Shown piece by piece: positions 8,173 to 16,172 of a DNA stretch of 38,961 nt. The DNA is from Pseudomonas karstica. Lineage in GTDB: Bacteria > Pseudomonadota > Gammaproteobacteria > Pseudomonadales > Pseudomonadaceae. The stretch spans positions 1 through 38,961 of the forward strand of contig NZ_WLYI01000043.1 in the NCBI RefSeq assembly GCF_009707515.1, given 5' to 3'. Every line of letters starts with the position of its first letter. Position 1 is the first letter of the stretch. The notes under the pieces were generated by a model that had not been told where the DNA came from, searched no databases, and saw only the letters and a program-made list of their open reading frames with translations. The translations under genes and the position numbers were made by a program.

Positions 8173-8203
8173 CGCTGTACGGCTGTGGGGGCGCCGTACA
8201 GCG
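8173..8203 (-). terminator. Strong hairpin just after alaA
   Basis: A perfect 11-bp stem CGCTGTACGGC/GCCGTACAGCG with a 9-nt loop, 9 bases past the alaA stop. It is probably the end of the alaA transcript, although the T-run is missing. Confidence 0.55.
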
Positions 8204-8212
8204 AAAAGGCTA

Positions 8213-9424
8213 TTACTGGCGATAGGACTTCAGGAAGTTGCCGATGCGACCTATGGCCATGTCCAGGTCATCCACTCTGGGCAAAGTCACCACGCGAAAG
8301 TGATCGGGCCACGGCCAGTTGAATGCAGTGCCCTGGACCACCAGCAGCTTTTCCGATAGCAGCAGGTCGAGTACGAATTTCTCATCGTTGTGGATCGGGC
8401 AGACTTTCGGGTCGATTCGTGGGAAGGCATACAGCGCGCCCATGGGCTTGACGCAAGTGACGCCGGGAATGTCATTGAGCAGCTCCCAGGTACGGTTGCG
8501 CTGCTCCAGCAGCCGGCCTGGAGGTAACACCAAGTCATTGATGCTTTGATAGCCGCCGAGGGCGGTCTGGATGGCATGCTGGCTCGGCACGTTGGCGCAC
8601 AAACGCATGTTGGCCAGCATGTCGATGCCTTCGATGTAGCTCTGGGCATTGTGCTTGGGGCCGGAAATAGCGACCCATCCGGAGCGGAAACCCGCTACCC
8701 GATAGGATTTGGACAGGCCGTTGAACGTCAGGCACAACAGGTCCGGTGCCAGGGATGCTGTGCAAATGTGGACAGCATCATCGTAAAGGATCTTGTCGTA
8801 GATCTCGTCGGAGAACACCACCAGGTTGTGCTGGCGGGCCAGTTCCAGCATGCCCAGCAGGACTTCCCTGGAATACACGGCGCCGGTGGGGTTATTCGGG
8901 TTGATAATTATCAGTGCCTTGGTATTCGGGGTTATTTTGGCCTTGATATCAGCCAGGTCCGGAAACCAGTTGGCCTGCTCATCACACAGGTAGTGCACTG
9001 GGTGGCCACCTGCCAGGGTCACGGCGGCGGTCCAAAGCGGGTAATCGGGTGCCGGCACCAGTACTTCGTCGCCATTATTGAGCAGGGCCTGCATGGACAT
9101 GACGATCAGTTCGGAAACACCGTTGCCCAGGTAGATGTCTTCAATGCCGACACCTTCGACCTGTTTTTGCTGGTAGTACTGCATGACCGCCTTGCGGGCG
9201 CTGAACAGACCTTTGGAGTCGCTATAGCCCTGGGCAGTGGGCAGGTTGCGAATCACATCCTGGAGAATTTCATCAGGCGCTTCGAAACCAAAGGGTGCCG
9301 GGTTGCCGATATTGAGCTTGAGGATGTTATGGCCTTCCTCTTCCAGGCGTTTGGCGTGCTTGAGCACTGGGCCGCGAATGTCGTAACAGACGTTGGCGAG
9401 CTTGTTCGATTTGCTGACCTGCAT
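8213..9424 (-). CDS. alaA: Alanine-synthesising aminotransferase AlaA
   Basis: A 403-residue PLP-dependent class I/II aminotransferase that makes alanine from pyruvate with glutamate as donor. It begins MQVSKSNKLANVCYDIRGPV. The substrate loop LKLNIGNPAPFGF, the PLP-contact stretch IINPNNPTGAVYS, the PLP-ring aspartate and tyrosine in SDEIYDKI, the Schiff-base lysine in FNGLSKSYRVAGFR and the carboxylate-binding arginine near DHFRVVTLPR are all visible. The start is ATG 9424, with AGGA 10 bases upstream; a longer frame to 9571 is intergenic. Divergent from msrB. Matches the PAO1 order at PA2828. Confidence 0.94.
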   Translation of the reverse strand: MQVSKSNKLANVCYDIRGPVLKHAKRLEEEGHNILKLNIGNPAPFGFEAPDEILQDVIRNLPTAQGYSDSKGLFSARKAVMQYYQQKQVEGVGIEDIYLGNGVSELIVMSMQALLNNGDEVLVPAPDYPLWTAAVTLAGGHPVHYLCDEQANWFPDLADIKAKITPNTKALIIINPNNPTGAVYSREVLLGMLELARQHNLVVFSDEIYDKILYDDAVHICTASLAPDLLCLTFNGLSKSYRVAGFRSGWVAISGPKHNAQSYIEGIDMLANMRLCANVPSQHAIQTALGGYQSINDLVLPPGRLLEQRNRTWELLNDIPGVTCVKPMGALYAFPRIDPKVCPIHNDEKFVLDLLLSEKLLVVQGTAFNWPWPDHFRVVTLPRVDDLDMAIGRIGNFLKSYRQ

Positions 9425-9637
9425 GGCGATGTGATCCTGAAAATGAACGATCCAGACGGTGTGCGCACTACTACCATACCGGGAGCTCGCGTTGGCTGTG
9501 TGTATTGCACCCATAAATACGTTTGAACGCCGGTAACGCGGGTGCCAGACTGACGTTTTGACGAGGCGCAATCATACGTGCCCCCTGATCCGTGGAAAAG
9601 ACACAGATCAGGCTTTTTCAATTGCCGAGGTGTATCG

Positions 9638-10030
9638 ATGGACAAGTTGGAGAGAACGCTCCAGGAGTGGCGAGCGATGCTGGACCCGGAGCAGTACAAC
9701 GTTTGTCGCCTTAAAGGCACCGAACGACCATTTTCGGGCAAGTACAATGGCACCAAGACAGATGGGGTTTATCACTGTATTTGCTGCAACGAGCCGTTGT
9801 TCGATTCAACCGCCAAGTTTGACTCTGGTTGCGGTTGGCCAAGCTTCTACGCGCCGATTGCTGAAAACGCCATGACGCAAATCCGTGACGTTAGCCACGG
9901 CATGATTCGCACTGAAGTCGTGTGTGCCAAGTGCGATGCGCATCTGGGTCATGTATTTCCTGATGGCCCGCCACCCACTGGTTTGCGGTACTGCATCAAC
10001 TCGGTGTGCCTGGATCTGGTTCCACGCTAG
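9638..10030 (+). CDS. msrB: Peptide-methionine (R)-S-oxide reductase
   Basis: A 130-residue repair enzyme that reduces methionine-R-sulfoxide in proteins. Zinc is held by C47/C50 (CICC) and C96/C99 (CAKC). The catalytic cysteine is C119 in RYCINS, and C65 in FDSGCGWPSF may resolve. The start is ATG 9638, with GAGG 7 bases upstream. In PAO1 the homologue is the direct neighbour of gpx and ospR; here a 1.2-kb REPIN array lies between them. Confidence 0.97.
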   Translation: MDKLERTLQEWRAMLDPEQYNVCRLKGTERPFSGKYNGTKTDGVYHCICCNEPLFDSTAKFDSGCGWPSFYAPIAENAMTQIRDVSHGMIRTEVVCAKCDAHLGHVFPDGPPPTGLRYCINSVCLDLVPR

Positions 10031-10066
10031 GTTATAGCCTCGACCGAGGGGCGGGCAACGATCACC

Positions 10067-11246
10067 TGTAGCCGCTGGCGCAGCCTGCGATCGGCTGCGC
10101 AGCAGTCGCCTGGGCCTTGAGATTGCTGAAGGTCCTGCGGCCCTTATCGCAGCCTCGTACCTCGACAGCGGCTACAAGGACCGTCGATCACTGATCCTGT
10201 AGCCGCTGGCGCAGCCTGCGATCGGCTGCGCAGCAGTCGCCTGGGGCCTTGAGATTGCTGAAGGTCCTTCGGCCTTTATCGCAGCCTCGTACCTCGACAG
10301 CGGCTACAAGGACCGTCGATCACCGATCACTTGTAGCCGCTGGCGCAGCCTGCGATCGGCTGCGCAGCAGTCGCCTGGGCCTTGAGATTGCTGAAGGTCC
10401 TTCGGCCCTTATCGCAGCCTCGTGCCTCGACAGCGGCTACAAGGACCGTCGATCACTGGTCACCTGTAGCCGCTGGCGCAGCCTGCGATCGGCTGCGCAG
10501 CAGTCGTTTGGGTTTTGAGATTGCCGAAGGTCCTGCGGCCCTTATCGCAGCCTCGTACCTCGACAGCGGCTACAGGGGACCGCCGATCACCGATCCCCTG
10601 TAGCCGCTGGCGCAGCCTGCGATCGGCTGCGCAGCAGTCGTCTGGGTTTTGAGATTGCCGAAGGTCCTGCGGCCCTTATCGCAGCCTCGTGCCTCGACAG
10701 CGGCTACAGGGGACCGCCGATCACCGATCACCTGTAGCCGCTGGCGCAGCCTGCGATCGGCTGCGCAGCAGTCGCCTGGGGCCTTGAAATTGCCGAAGGT
10801 CCTGCGGCCCTTATCGCAGCCTCGTGCCTCGACAGCGGCTACAAGGACCGTCGATCACCGATCACCTGTAGCCGCTGGCGCAGCCTGCGATCGGCTGCGC
10901 AGCAGTCGTTTGGGTTTTGAGATTGCCGAAGGTCCTGCGGCCCTTATCGCAGCCTCGTACCTCGACAGCGGCTACAGAAGCCCGTCGATCACTGGTCACC
11001 TGTAGCCGCTGGCGCAGCCTGCGATCGGCTGCGTAGCAGTCGCCTGGGCCTTGAAATTGTTGAAGGTCCTGCGGCCCTTATCGCAGCCTCGTGCCTCGAC
11101 AGCGGCTACAGGGGACTGTCGATCACCGATCCCCTGTAGCCGCTGGCGCAGCCTGCGATCGGCTGCGCAGCAGTCGTTTGGGTTTTGAAATTGCCGAAGG
11201 TCCTGCGGCCCTTATCGCAGCCTCGTGCCTCGACAGTGGCAGGTTA
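10067..11246. repeat. Tandem array of nine REPIN (paired REP) units, period about 134 bp
   Basis: Nine near-identical units begin at 10067, 10198, 10332, 10465, 10599, 10733, 10867, 11001 and 11135. Spacings are 131, 134, 133 and then 134 bp. Each unit opens TGTAGCCGCTGG, with the GTAG head typical of REP sequences, and has the hairpin CGCAGCC-TGCGATC-GGCTGCG. About 110 bp later it closes with the inverted head CAGCGGCTACA. Units are joined by about 22 bp of spacer built on CCGTCGATCAC. The ninth unit has a decayed right end (CAGTGGCAGG). No RAYT transposase gene lies in the window. ORFs inside it are chance frames. Confidence 0.93.
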
Positions 11247-11267
11247 TGGGCGGTTATAAGTCCTGAT

Positions 11268-11291
11268 AATTAAATTGCGCGCAATTGAATT
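11268..11291. promoter_or_regulatory. OhrR/OspR-type operator before gpx-ospR
   Basis: The perfect 14-bp palindrome AATTGCGCGCAATT (11273-11286) extends to 24 bp with one mismatched pair. Its CAATT/AATTG half-sites resemble known OhrR-family operators. It overlaps a plausible -35 (TTGCGC, 11275-11280), which lies 17 bp from a -10 TATGTT (11298-11303). This suggests repression of gpx and ospR by OspR. Confidence 0.65.
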
Positions 11292-11333
11292 GCCCACTAT
11301 GTTCTTATCATCTTCCCCCCCCGAGGCGCCGTC

Positions 11334-11815
<482 letters not shown>

Positions 11816-11819
<4 letters not shown>

Positions 11820-12277
11820 CTGAGTTGTCTACCGAGTCGCTGGCCCTCGATAGCCAGTTGTGCTTCAAGTTATACGCAGCGTCGCGAGCGGTGACGCGGG
11901 CCTATAAGCCGATGCTTGACCAGTTGGGCCTGACCTATCCGCAGTACCTGGCGATGCTGGTGTTGTGGGAGTGGGAAGACGTCGCACCGATACAACCGAC
12001 GGTCAAGGCCCTTGGCAAGCGTTTGTTGCTGGACTCCGGTACGCTGACGCCGCTGCTCAAGCGTCTTGAGCAGTTGGCCCTGATCAGGCGCCAGCGCAGC
12101 TCACGGGACGAGCGGGAAGTGCACCTGAGCCTCTCCGAGGCGGGTAGGCGCCTGCGCGATCAGGTCTGGCCGCTCAAGGCTCGCCTGTTGTGTGACTCCG
12201 GGGTCGACCTGAGCCAGGCAGATGCCTTGCGCCAGGGCCTGGATCAACTGCTCAAGCAGATCAAAGACGGGTCGTGA
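11816..12277 (+). CDS. ospR: MarR/OhrR-family redox regulator OspR
   Basis: A 153-residue winged-helix repressor. C16 in the LCFKLYAASRA segment is in the position of the reactive cysteine of OhrR/OspR, whose oxidation releases DNA. The winged helix is seen as KALGKRLLLDSGTLTPLLKRLEQLALIRRQRSSRDERE in the middle third. It overlaps gpx by 4 bp and is followed by the convergent sagS, whose 3' end it overlaps by 17 bp. In PAO1, from memory, OspR (PA2825) controls the adjacent glutathione peroxidase and oxidative-stress and pigment responses; the palindrome at 11268-11291 is the likely target. Confidence 0.88.
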
Positions 12278-14600
12278 TGGGCACCCACAGGTCCAGCAAG
12301 GCTTTGAGTTCTTCCCGGCGAAAGGGTTTGGCCAGGTAATCGTTCATCCCGGCCGCCCGGCAACGTTCCCGTTCCTCGGAGAGGGCGTTGGCAGTCAGTG
12401 CGACGATCGGCAACTGCGGCCAGCTTGCGCTGCTGCGAATCTGTCGACTTGCCTCATAGCCATCCATGACCGGCATGTTGCAGTCCATCAACACCATATC
12501 GAAGCTTTGCTCTTCCAGCTGCTTGAGTGCTTCGCCACCATGGGCTGCGACGATGACCAGGCAACCAAGCTTGCTGAGCATGCCTTTGGCCACCAGTTGA
12601 TTGACTGGATTGTCCTCCACCAGGAGGATGCGCGCGCGGTGGGCGGTAGGGCCGGTTTCCAGTTGGACCCGATCGAGGACCGGTTCTATGTCAGGACGCA
12701 AGTTGCGTTGCAGAATCTGGTATAGCGCATTGCGGCTCAACGGTCGTGCCTGCTGCTGTAAAGGCGCCAGGGCCGCCACTTCTTCGCTGGGCATGAAGTT
12801 GCCATAGGCGGTGACCAGCAGGATAGGCGCGCTGATGCCTGGGCGCAGGCGGAACAGACATTCCGGGCAGTCGGTGATCAGCAGGTCGGGATTCAGCACG
12901 CTCAGGTCATCGTCGATGGTGTAGCAGCGTGGCACCAGGCCCCAGCTTGGCAGCAAGTTGCTGAGCAACTCCCCCAGGCCGCTGCTGGCGTTGGTAATGG
13001 CCGCCACGTCGCCGGCCAAGGGCTTCAAGCGTACGATCGGGGTATGAATGGGCAGCGGCAGGTCGACGCTGAACTGGCTGCCGAAGCCGACTTCCGAACT
13101 GATGCTGAGGCGACCGCACATGGCCTCGCAAAGGTTGTGAGTCAGCGCCAGCCCCAGCCCGGTACCGCCAAACTGACGGGTGATGCCCGCGCCGGCCTGG
13201 GTGAAGGGTTGGAATATCTTCACTTGAGCGTCCTGGGCGATGCCGATCCCGGTGTCGCAGACCTCGATCCTGACGCCTCCCTGGTGTGCGCAAAGGCGCA
13301 CATCGACTCGGCCAAAGCGAGTGAACTTCAAGGCGTTGGACAGTAAGTTGCTGACGATCTGCCGTACCCGGGTCGGATCACCGAGCACCTGGGCGGGAAA
13401 CCGAGGATCGATCAGGCAGGTCAACTCGACGCTGGGTGCGGCGTTTTGTGACAACAGATTGGCCGTGTCTTCCACCAGCGCGCCCAGGTCGAACGGGATG
13501 CTCTCCAGCTCCAGCTGTCCGGCATCGAACTTCGATAGATCGAGAATATCGTTCAACAGTTCCACCAGTACTTTGCCGGAGTCATGGGCAATCGCCAGTT
13601 GCTGGCGTTGCTCGGCATTCAGTGGGCTGTCCAGAGACAGGGCAATCATTCCCAGCAGGCCATTGAGGGGCGTACGGATTTCGTGACTCATGTTGGCCAG
13701 GAACGCAGCGCGCGCCTGGGCCATGCCCAACGCCGTCATCTTCGCTGCTTCCAGTTCCTCGTTGGAGTGGCTCAACCGTTGATTGATGTTCTTGAGTTCG
13801 TTGGTGCGGGCACAAACGATATCTTCAAGTTGCCCCAGGTATTCGGTCAGGCGGTCTTCAGCATTCTGGCGCTGCTGGATTTCGATCTCCATGTTTTCAA
13901 ACTGCTGATTGGCGACGTTTACCAGTACGCCGATTTCGTCAAGCTCGTGTCCTGCCGGGCAGTCCAGGCGGGTCTGCGGCACCCCGCGGGGGTTGCGTGT
14001 GCTCAGTTCGCGGATGATGCGTACCAGCGGCTGGGTGAGCATGACGTAGAACAGTCCCAGCAGGATTGCGGTCAGGAGCAGGCTGCGGGTAAAGCCGCTG
14101 AGCAGGGTGATCTCGGCACGGTGCAGGAAACGGCTGCCGAAAACGTAGGTGTCGACATTAAGGCGCAGCACCCCGAGAGATTCGGTGGGCATGTGAGCGA
14201 GATACAGTCGGTCTTCGAACTGACGGTTGGCGCCGAACAGGAAGTCGCTGATGGGGCGGTAGCTGCCTTCCTTGCGCGGTCGGTCAACGTCAGCCAGCAC
14301 GGTGCCGTTATTGTCGATCAGTTGTGCATGGGTTATAGCGGGGGAATGCAACAGCCCCCGTGTCAGCTCTTGAGCCAACTCGGCGTCGATGTTGTAGGCG
14401 ATGCGCGATGCCGGGTTATGACTGATTTCGATCAGTGAGTGTATTTCCCGGTTGATGGAAGCGTCTTCGCTGGCATAATCGATGCCGATTTGGATCAGAC
14501 TGAGCAAGGTTCCCAAGACGAAACCAACCAGCACAGTCAGTCTGGCTTGTTTATAAGACAAGCGGTGGGCGAACTTGATATCCATCGGGTGCTGAACCAC
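12261..14600 (-). CDS. sagS: Hybrid sensor histidine kinase SagS
   Basis: An inner-membrane hybrid kinase of about 779 residues. Two membrane helices (about 21-42 and 170-190) flank a periplasmic sensor. A HAMP-like and coiled linker follows, then HisKA with H306 in ANMSHEIRTPLNG. The ATPase has NLLSNALKF, DTGIGI and GGTGLGLAL. A degenerate receiver-like segment (DLLITDCPE) precedes a complete C-terminal receiver with VEDN, the acceptor in VLMDCNMPVMDGYE and YLAKPF. There is no HPt, so a separate HPt protein must relay. GTG 14600 is preferred because AGGA lies 9 bases upstream; ATG 14585 and TTG 14624 are alternatives. Position beside ospR matches PA2824, the biofilm switch regulator of P. 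aeruginosa. Confidence 0.88.
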   Translation of the reverse strand: MVQHPMDIKFAHRLSYKQARLTVLVGFVLGTLLSLIQIGIDYASEDASINREIHSLIEISHNPASRIAYNIDAELAQELTRGLLHSPAITHAQLIDNNGTVLADVDRPRKEGSYRPISDFLFGANRQFEDRLYLAHMPTESLGVLRLNVDTYVFGSRFLHRAEITLLSGFTRSLLLTAILLGLFYVMLTQPLVRIIRELSTRNPRGVPQTRLDCPAGHELDEIGVLVNVANQQFENMEIEIQQRQNAEDRLTEYLGQLEDIVCARTNELKNINQRLSHSNEELEAAKMTALGMAQARAAFLANMSHEIRTPLNGLLGMIALSLDSPLNAEQRQQLAIAHDSGKVLVELLNDILDLSKFDAGQLELESIPFDLGALVEDTANLLSQNAAPSVELTCLIDPRFPAQVLGDPTRVRQIVSNLLSNALKFTRFGRVDVRLCAHQGGVRIEVCDTGIGIAQDAQVKIFQPFTQAGAGITRQFGGTGLGLALTHNLCEAMCGRLSISSEVGFGSQFSVDLPLPIHTPIVRLKPLAGDVAAITNASSGLGELLSNLLPSWGLVPRCYTIDDDLSVLNPDLLITDCPECLFRLRPGISAPILLVTAYGNFMPSEEVAALAPLQQQARPLSRNALYQILQRNLRPDIEPVLDRVQLETGPTAHRARILLVEDNPVNQLVAKGMLSKLGCLVIVAAHGGEALKQLEEQSFDMVLMDCNMPVMDGYEASRQIRSSASWPQLPIVALTANALSEERERCRAAGMNDYLAKPFRREELKALLDLWVPITTRL

Positions 14601-14754
14601 TTTGCGTTTTCCTTCGCCAGGCAAGCATAGCTGAATGTCCGCTAGCCCACGCTTTGCCTGGCATGAATCGATTTATTCGGGGGGCAGCCCTATACGGTCT
14701 GCCTCAAGGTTGCCAATACGCCATCTTTTACAAGAACTTGCCAGAGGAATAGTC

Positions 14755-15645
14755 GTGGACTCTCGATTGAATGCTTTTCTTGAGCGTGCCGATGCGGTGC
14801 TTGCTCGTTTGGAACCCTTGTTGCCTGCCCCACGTCAGTCTATCGACTGGAGCCAATGCCTCGCTGCCCGCTGGCAGCGTGAAGGCCGTAGTGGCTTCCT
14901 GCTGCCATTGGAAGTCAGTTTGGACATGCGCCTCTGCGATTTGATCGGCGTAGACAAGCAACGTGAGCAACTGGCTCGTAACACCCAACAGTTTCTCGAT
15001 GGCTTGCCCGCCAACCACGCCTTGCTCTGGGGCGCGCGCGGCACTGGCAAGTCATCCCTGGTGCGCGCCTTGCTGGCCCAACACGCCAAGGCTGGTTTGC
15101 GCCTGATCGAGATCGAGCGCGATCACTTGGCCGATCTGCCGCGGGTGGTCGAGCAACTGAACAAGTTGCCACAGCGCTTTGTGCTGTTTTGCGACGACCT
15201 GTCCTTCGAGGCGGGTGAAAGCGATTACCGGGTCCTCAAGAGCGTTCTCGATGGCTCGCTGGAACAGGCACCGGAAAACGTCTTGCTGTATGCCACGTCC
15301 AACCGCCGTCATCTGGTCCCGGAAAACCAGAGTGACAATGAGAACTGGAAACGAGTGGATGGTGAGCTGCATCCCAATGAGGCGGTGGAAGACAAAATCG
15401 CCTTGTCCGACCGTTTCGGCCTGTGGCTGTCGTTTTACCCGTTCAACCAGGAGCACTTTCTCGATGTGGTCGAGCACTGGATCGGGGAGCTGGCGAACAA
15501 GGCCGGTTTGCAATGGCAGCGTGATGAGGCGCTGGACATTCTTGCAGTGCGCTGGGCAACCGGGCGTGGCAACCGTAACGGTCGCTGCGCTTATCAGTTT
15601 GCCCGCTACTGGGTCGGCCTCAAGCTGTTGGAGCATCAGTCATGA
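14755..15645 (+). CDS. DUF815-family AAA ATPase
   Basis: A 296-residue soluble ATP-binding protein. Walker A is WGARGTGKSSLV, and FVLFCDDLSFE is the Walker B-like strand; LYATSNRRHLVPE resembles sensor 1. The arginine-rich C-terminus RNGRCAYQFARYWVGL ends the domain. The start is GTG 14755, with AGAGGA 6 bases upstream, rather than the longer frame from 14635. It is translationally coupled to msrC (ATGA overlap). Biochemical role unknown; DUF815 proteins are predicted AAA enzymes. It corresponds in position to PA2823. Confidence 0.85.
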   Translation: MDSRLNAFLERADAVLARLEPLLPAPRQSIDWSQCLAARWQREGRSGFLLPLEVSLDMRLCDLIGVDKQREQLARNTQQFLDGLPANHALLWGARGTGKSSLVRALLAQHAKAGLRLIEIERDHLADLPRVVEQLNKLPQRFVLFCDDLSFEAGESDYRVLKSVLDGSLEQAPENVLLYATSNRRHLVPENQSDNENWKRVDGELHPNEAVEDKIALSDRFGLWLSFYPFNQEHFLDVVEHWIGELANKAGLQWQRDEALDILAVRWATGRGNRNGRCAYQFARYWVGLKLLEHQS

Positions 15646-16124
15646 TCGATTTGAAACCGGCCACAACCGGTCTTGATAGCTACACCATGCTCTGTGCACA
15701 ACTTGAGTCGCTGTTGGCCGATGAGCGGGATTTCATTGCCAATGCCGCGCAGTTTTCCGCCTTTATGTTCAATCAGTTGGAGAATTTGAACTGGGCCGGG
15801 TTTTACCTCAATCGTAACGAGGAACTGGTGCTCGGGCCATTCCAGGGGCAGATTGCCTGTGTGCGTATTCCGTTTGGCCGGGGAGTGTGTGGCGCTGCGG
15901 CAGCCACACGGCAAACCCAGCGGGTGGAGGATGTGCATGAGTTCCCGGGGCATATTGCCTGTGACAGTGCCTCGAACAGCGAGCTGGTGGTCCCGCTGGT
16001 CAAGGATGGACGGTTGATCGGGGTTCTGGACCTTGACAGTCCGTTATTGGCGCGGTTTACCCCGCAGGATCAGGCCGGTATCGAGCTACTGGCGGCCATA
16101 TTCCTGCGCTTGACCGAGTGTTGA
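15642..16124 (+). CDS. msrC: Free methionine-(R)-sulfoxide reductase (GAF domain)
   Basis: A 160-residue single-GAF enzyme that reduces free, not protein-bound, methionine-R-sulfoxide. The three conserved active-site cysteines are C73 (IACVRIPFG), C83 (GVCGAAA) and C107 (HIACDSASNSELVVP). Family length is normal. The start overlaps the stop of the DUF815 ATPase gene by 4 bp. Together with msrB and gpx it gives this stretch an oxidative-repair theme. A terminator hairpin follows at 16138. Confidence 0.95.
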   Translation: MIDLKPATTGLDSYTMLCAQLESLLADERDFIANAAQFSAFMFNQLENLNWAGFYLNRNEELVLGPFQGQIACVRIPFGRGVCGAAAATRQTQRVEDVHEFPGHIACDSASNSELVVPLVKDGRLIGVLDLDSPLLARFTPQDQAGIELLAAIFLRLTEC

Positions 16125-16137
16125 CAGGCTGATCCCG

Positions 16138-16169
16138 GCAGGAGCGAGTGACCTCGCTTCTGCTCTTTT
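16138..16169 (+). terminator. Rho-independent terminator after msrC
   Basis: An 11-bp stem GCAGGAGCGAG/CTCGCTTCTGC (one G-U pair), loop TGAC, followed by TCTTTT. The stem resembles the common pseudomonad GGAGCGAG REP motif, so it may derive from a REP. Confidence 0.75.
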
Positions 16170-16172
16170 CGG

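Noticed and set aside
8146..8322. A perfect SD (TAAGGAGG) followed by a GTG/TTG-started frame of about 54 codons
   Set aside because: The frame runs antisense into alaA through the terminator-like hairpin, and its Cys/Pro-rich product shows no known feature. Kept only as a curiosity.
10067..11246. Regular repeats that could be read as a CRISPR array
   Set aside because: The period is about 134 bp, the whole unit repeats including the spacers, and there are no unique spacers or cas genes.
10249..11273. Several 60-118 residue frames within the REPIN array
   Set aside because: They have no SD, repeat the array sequence in shifting frames and have odd composition; the unit length is not a multiple of three.
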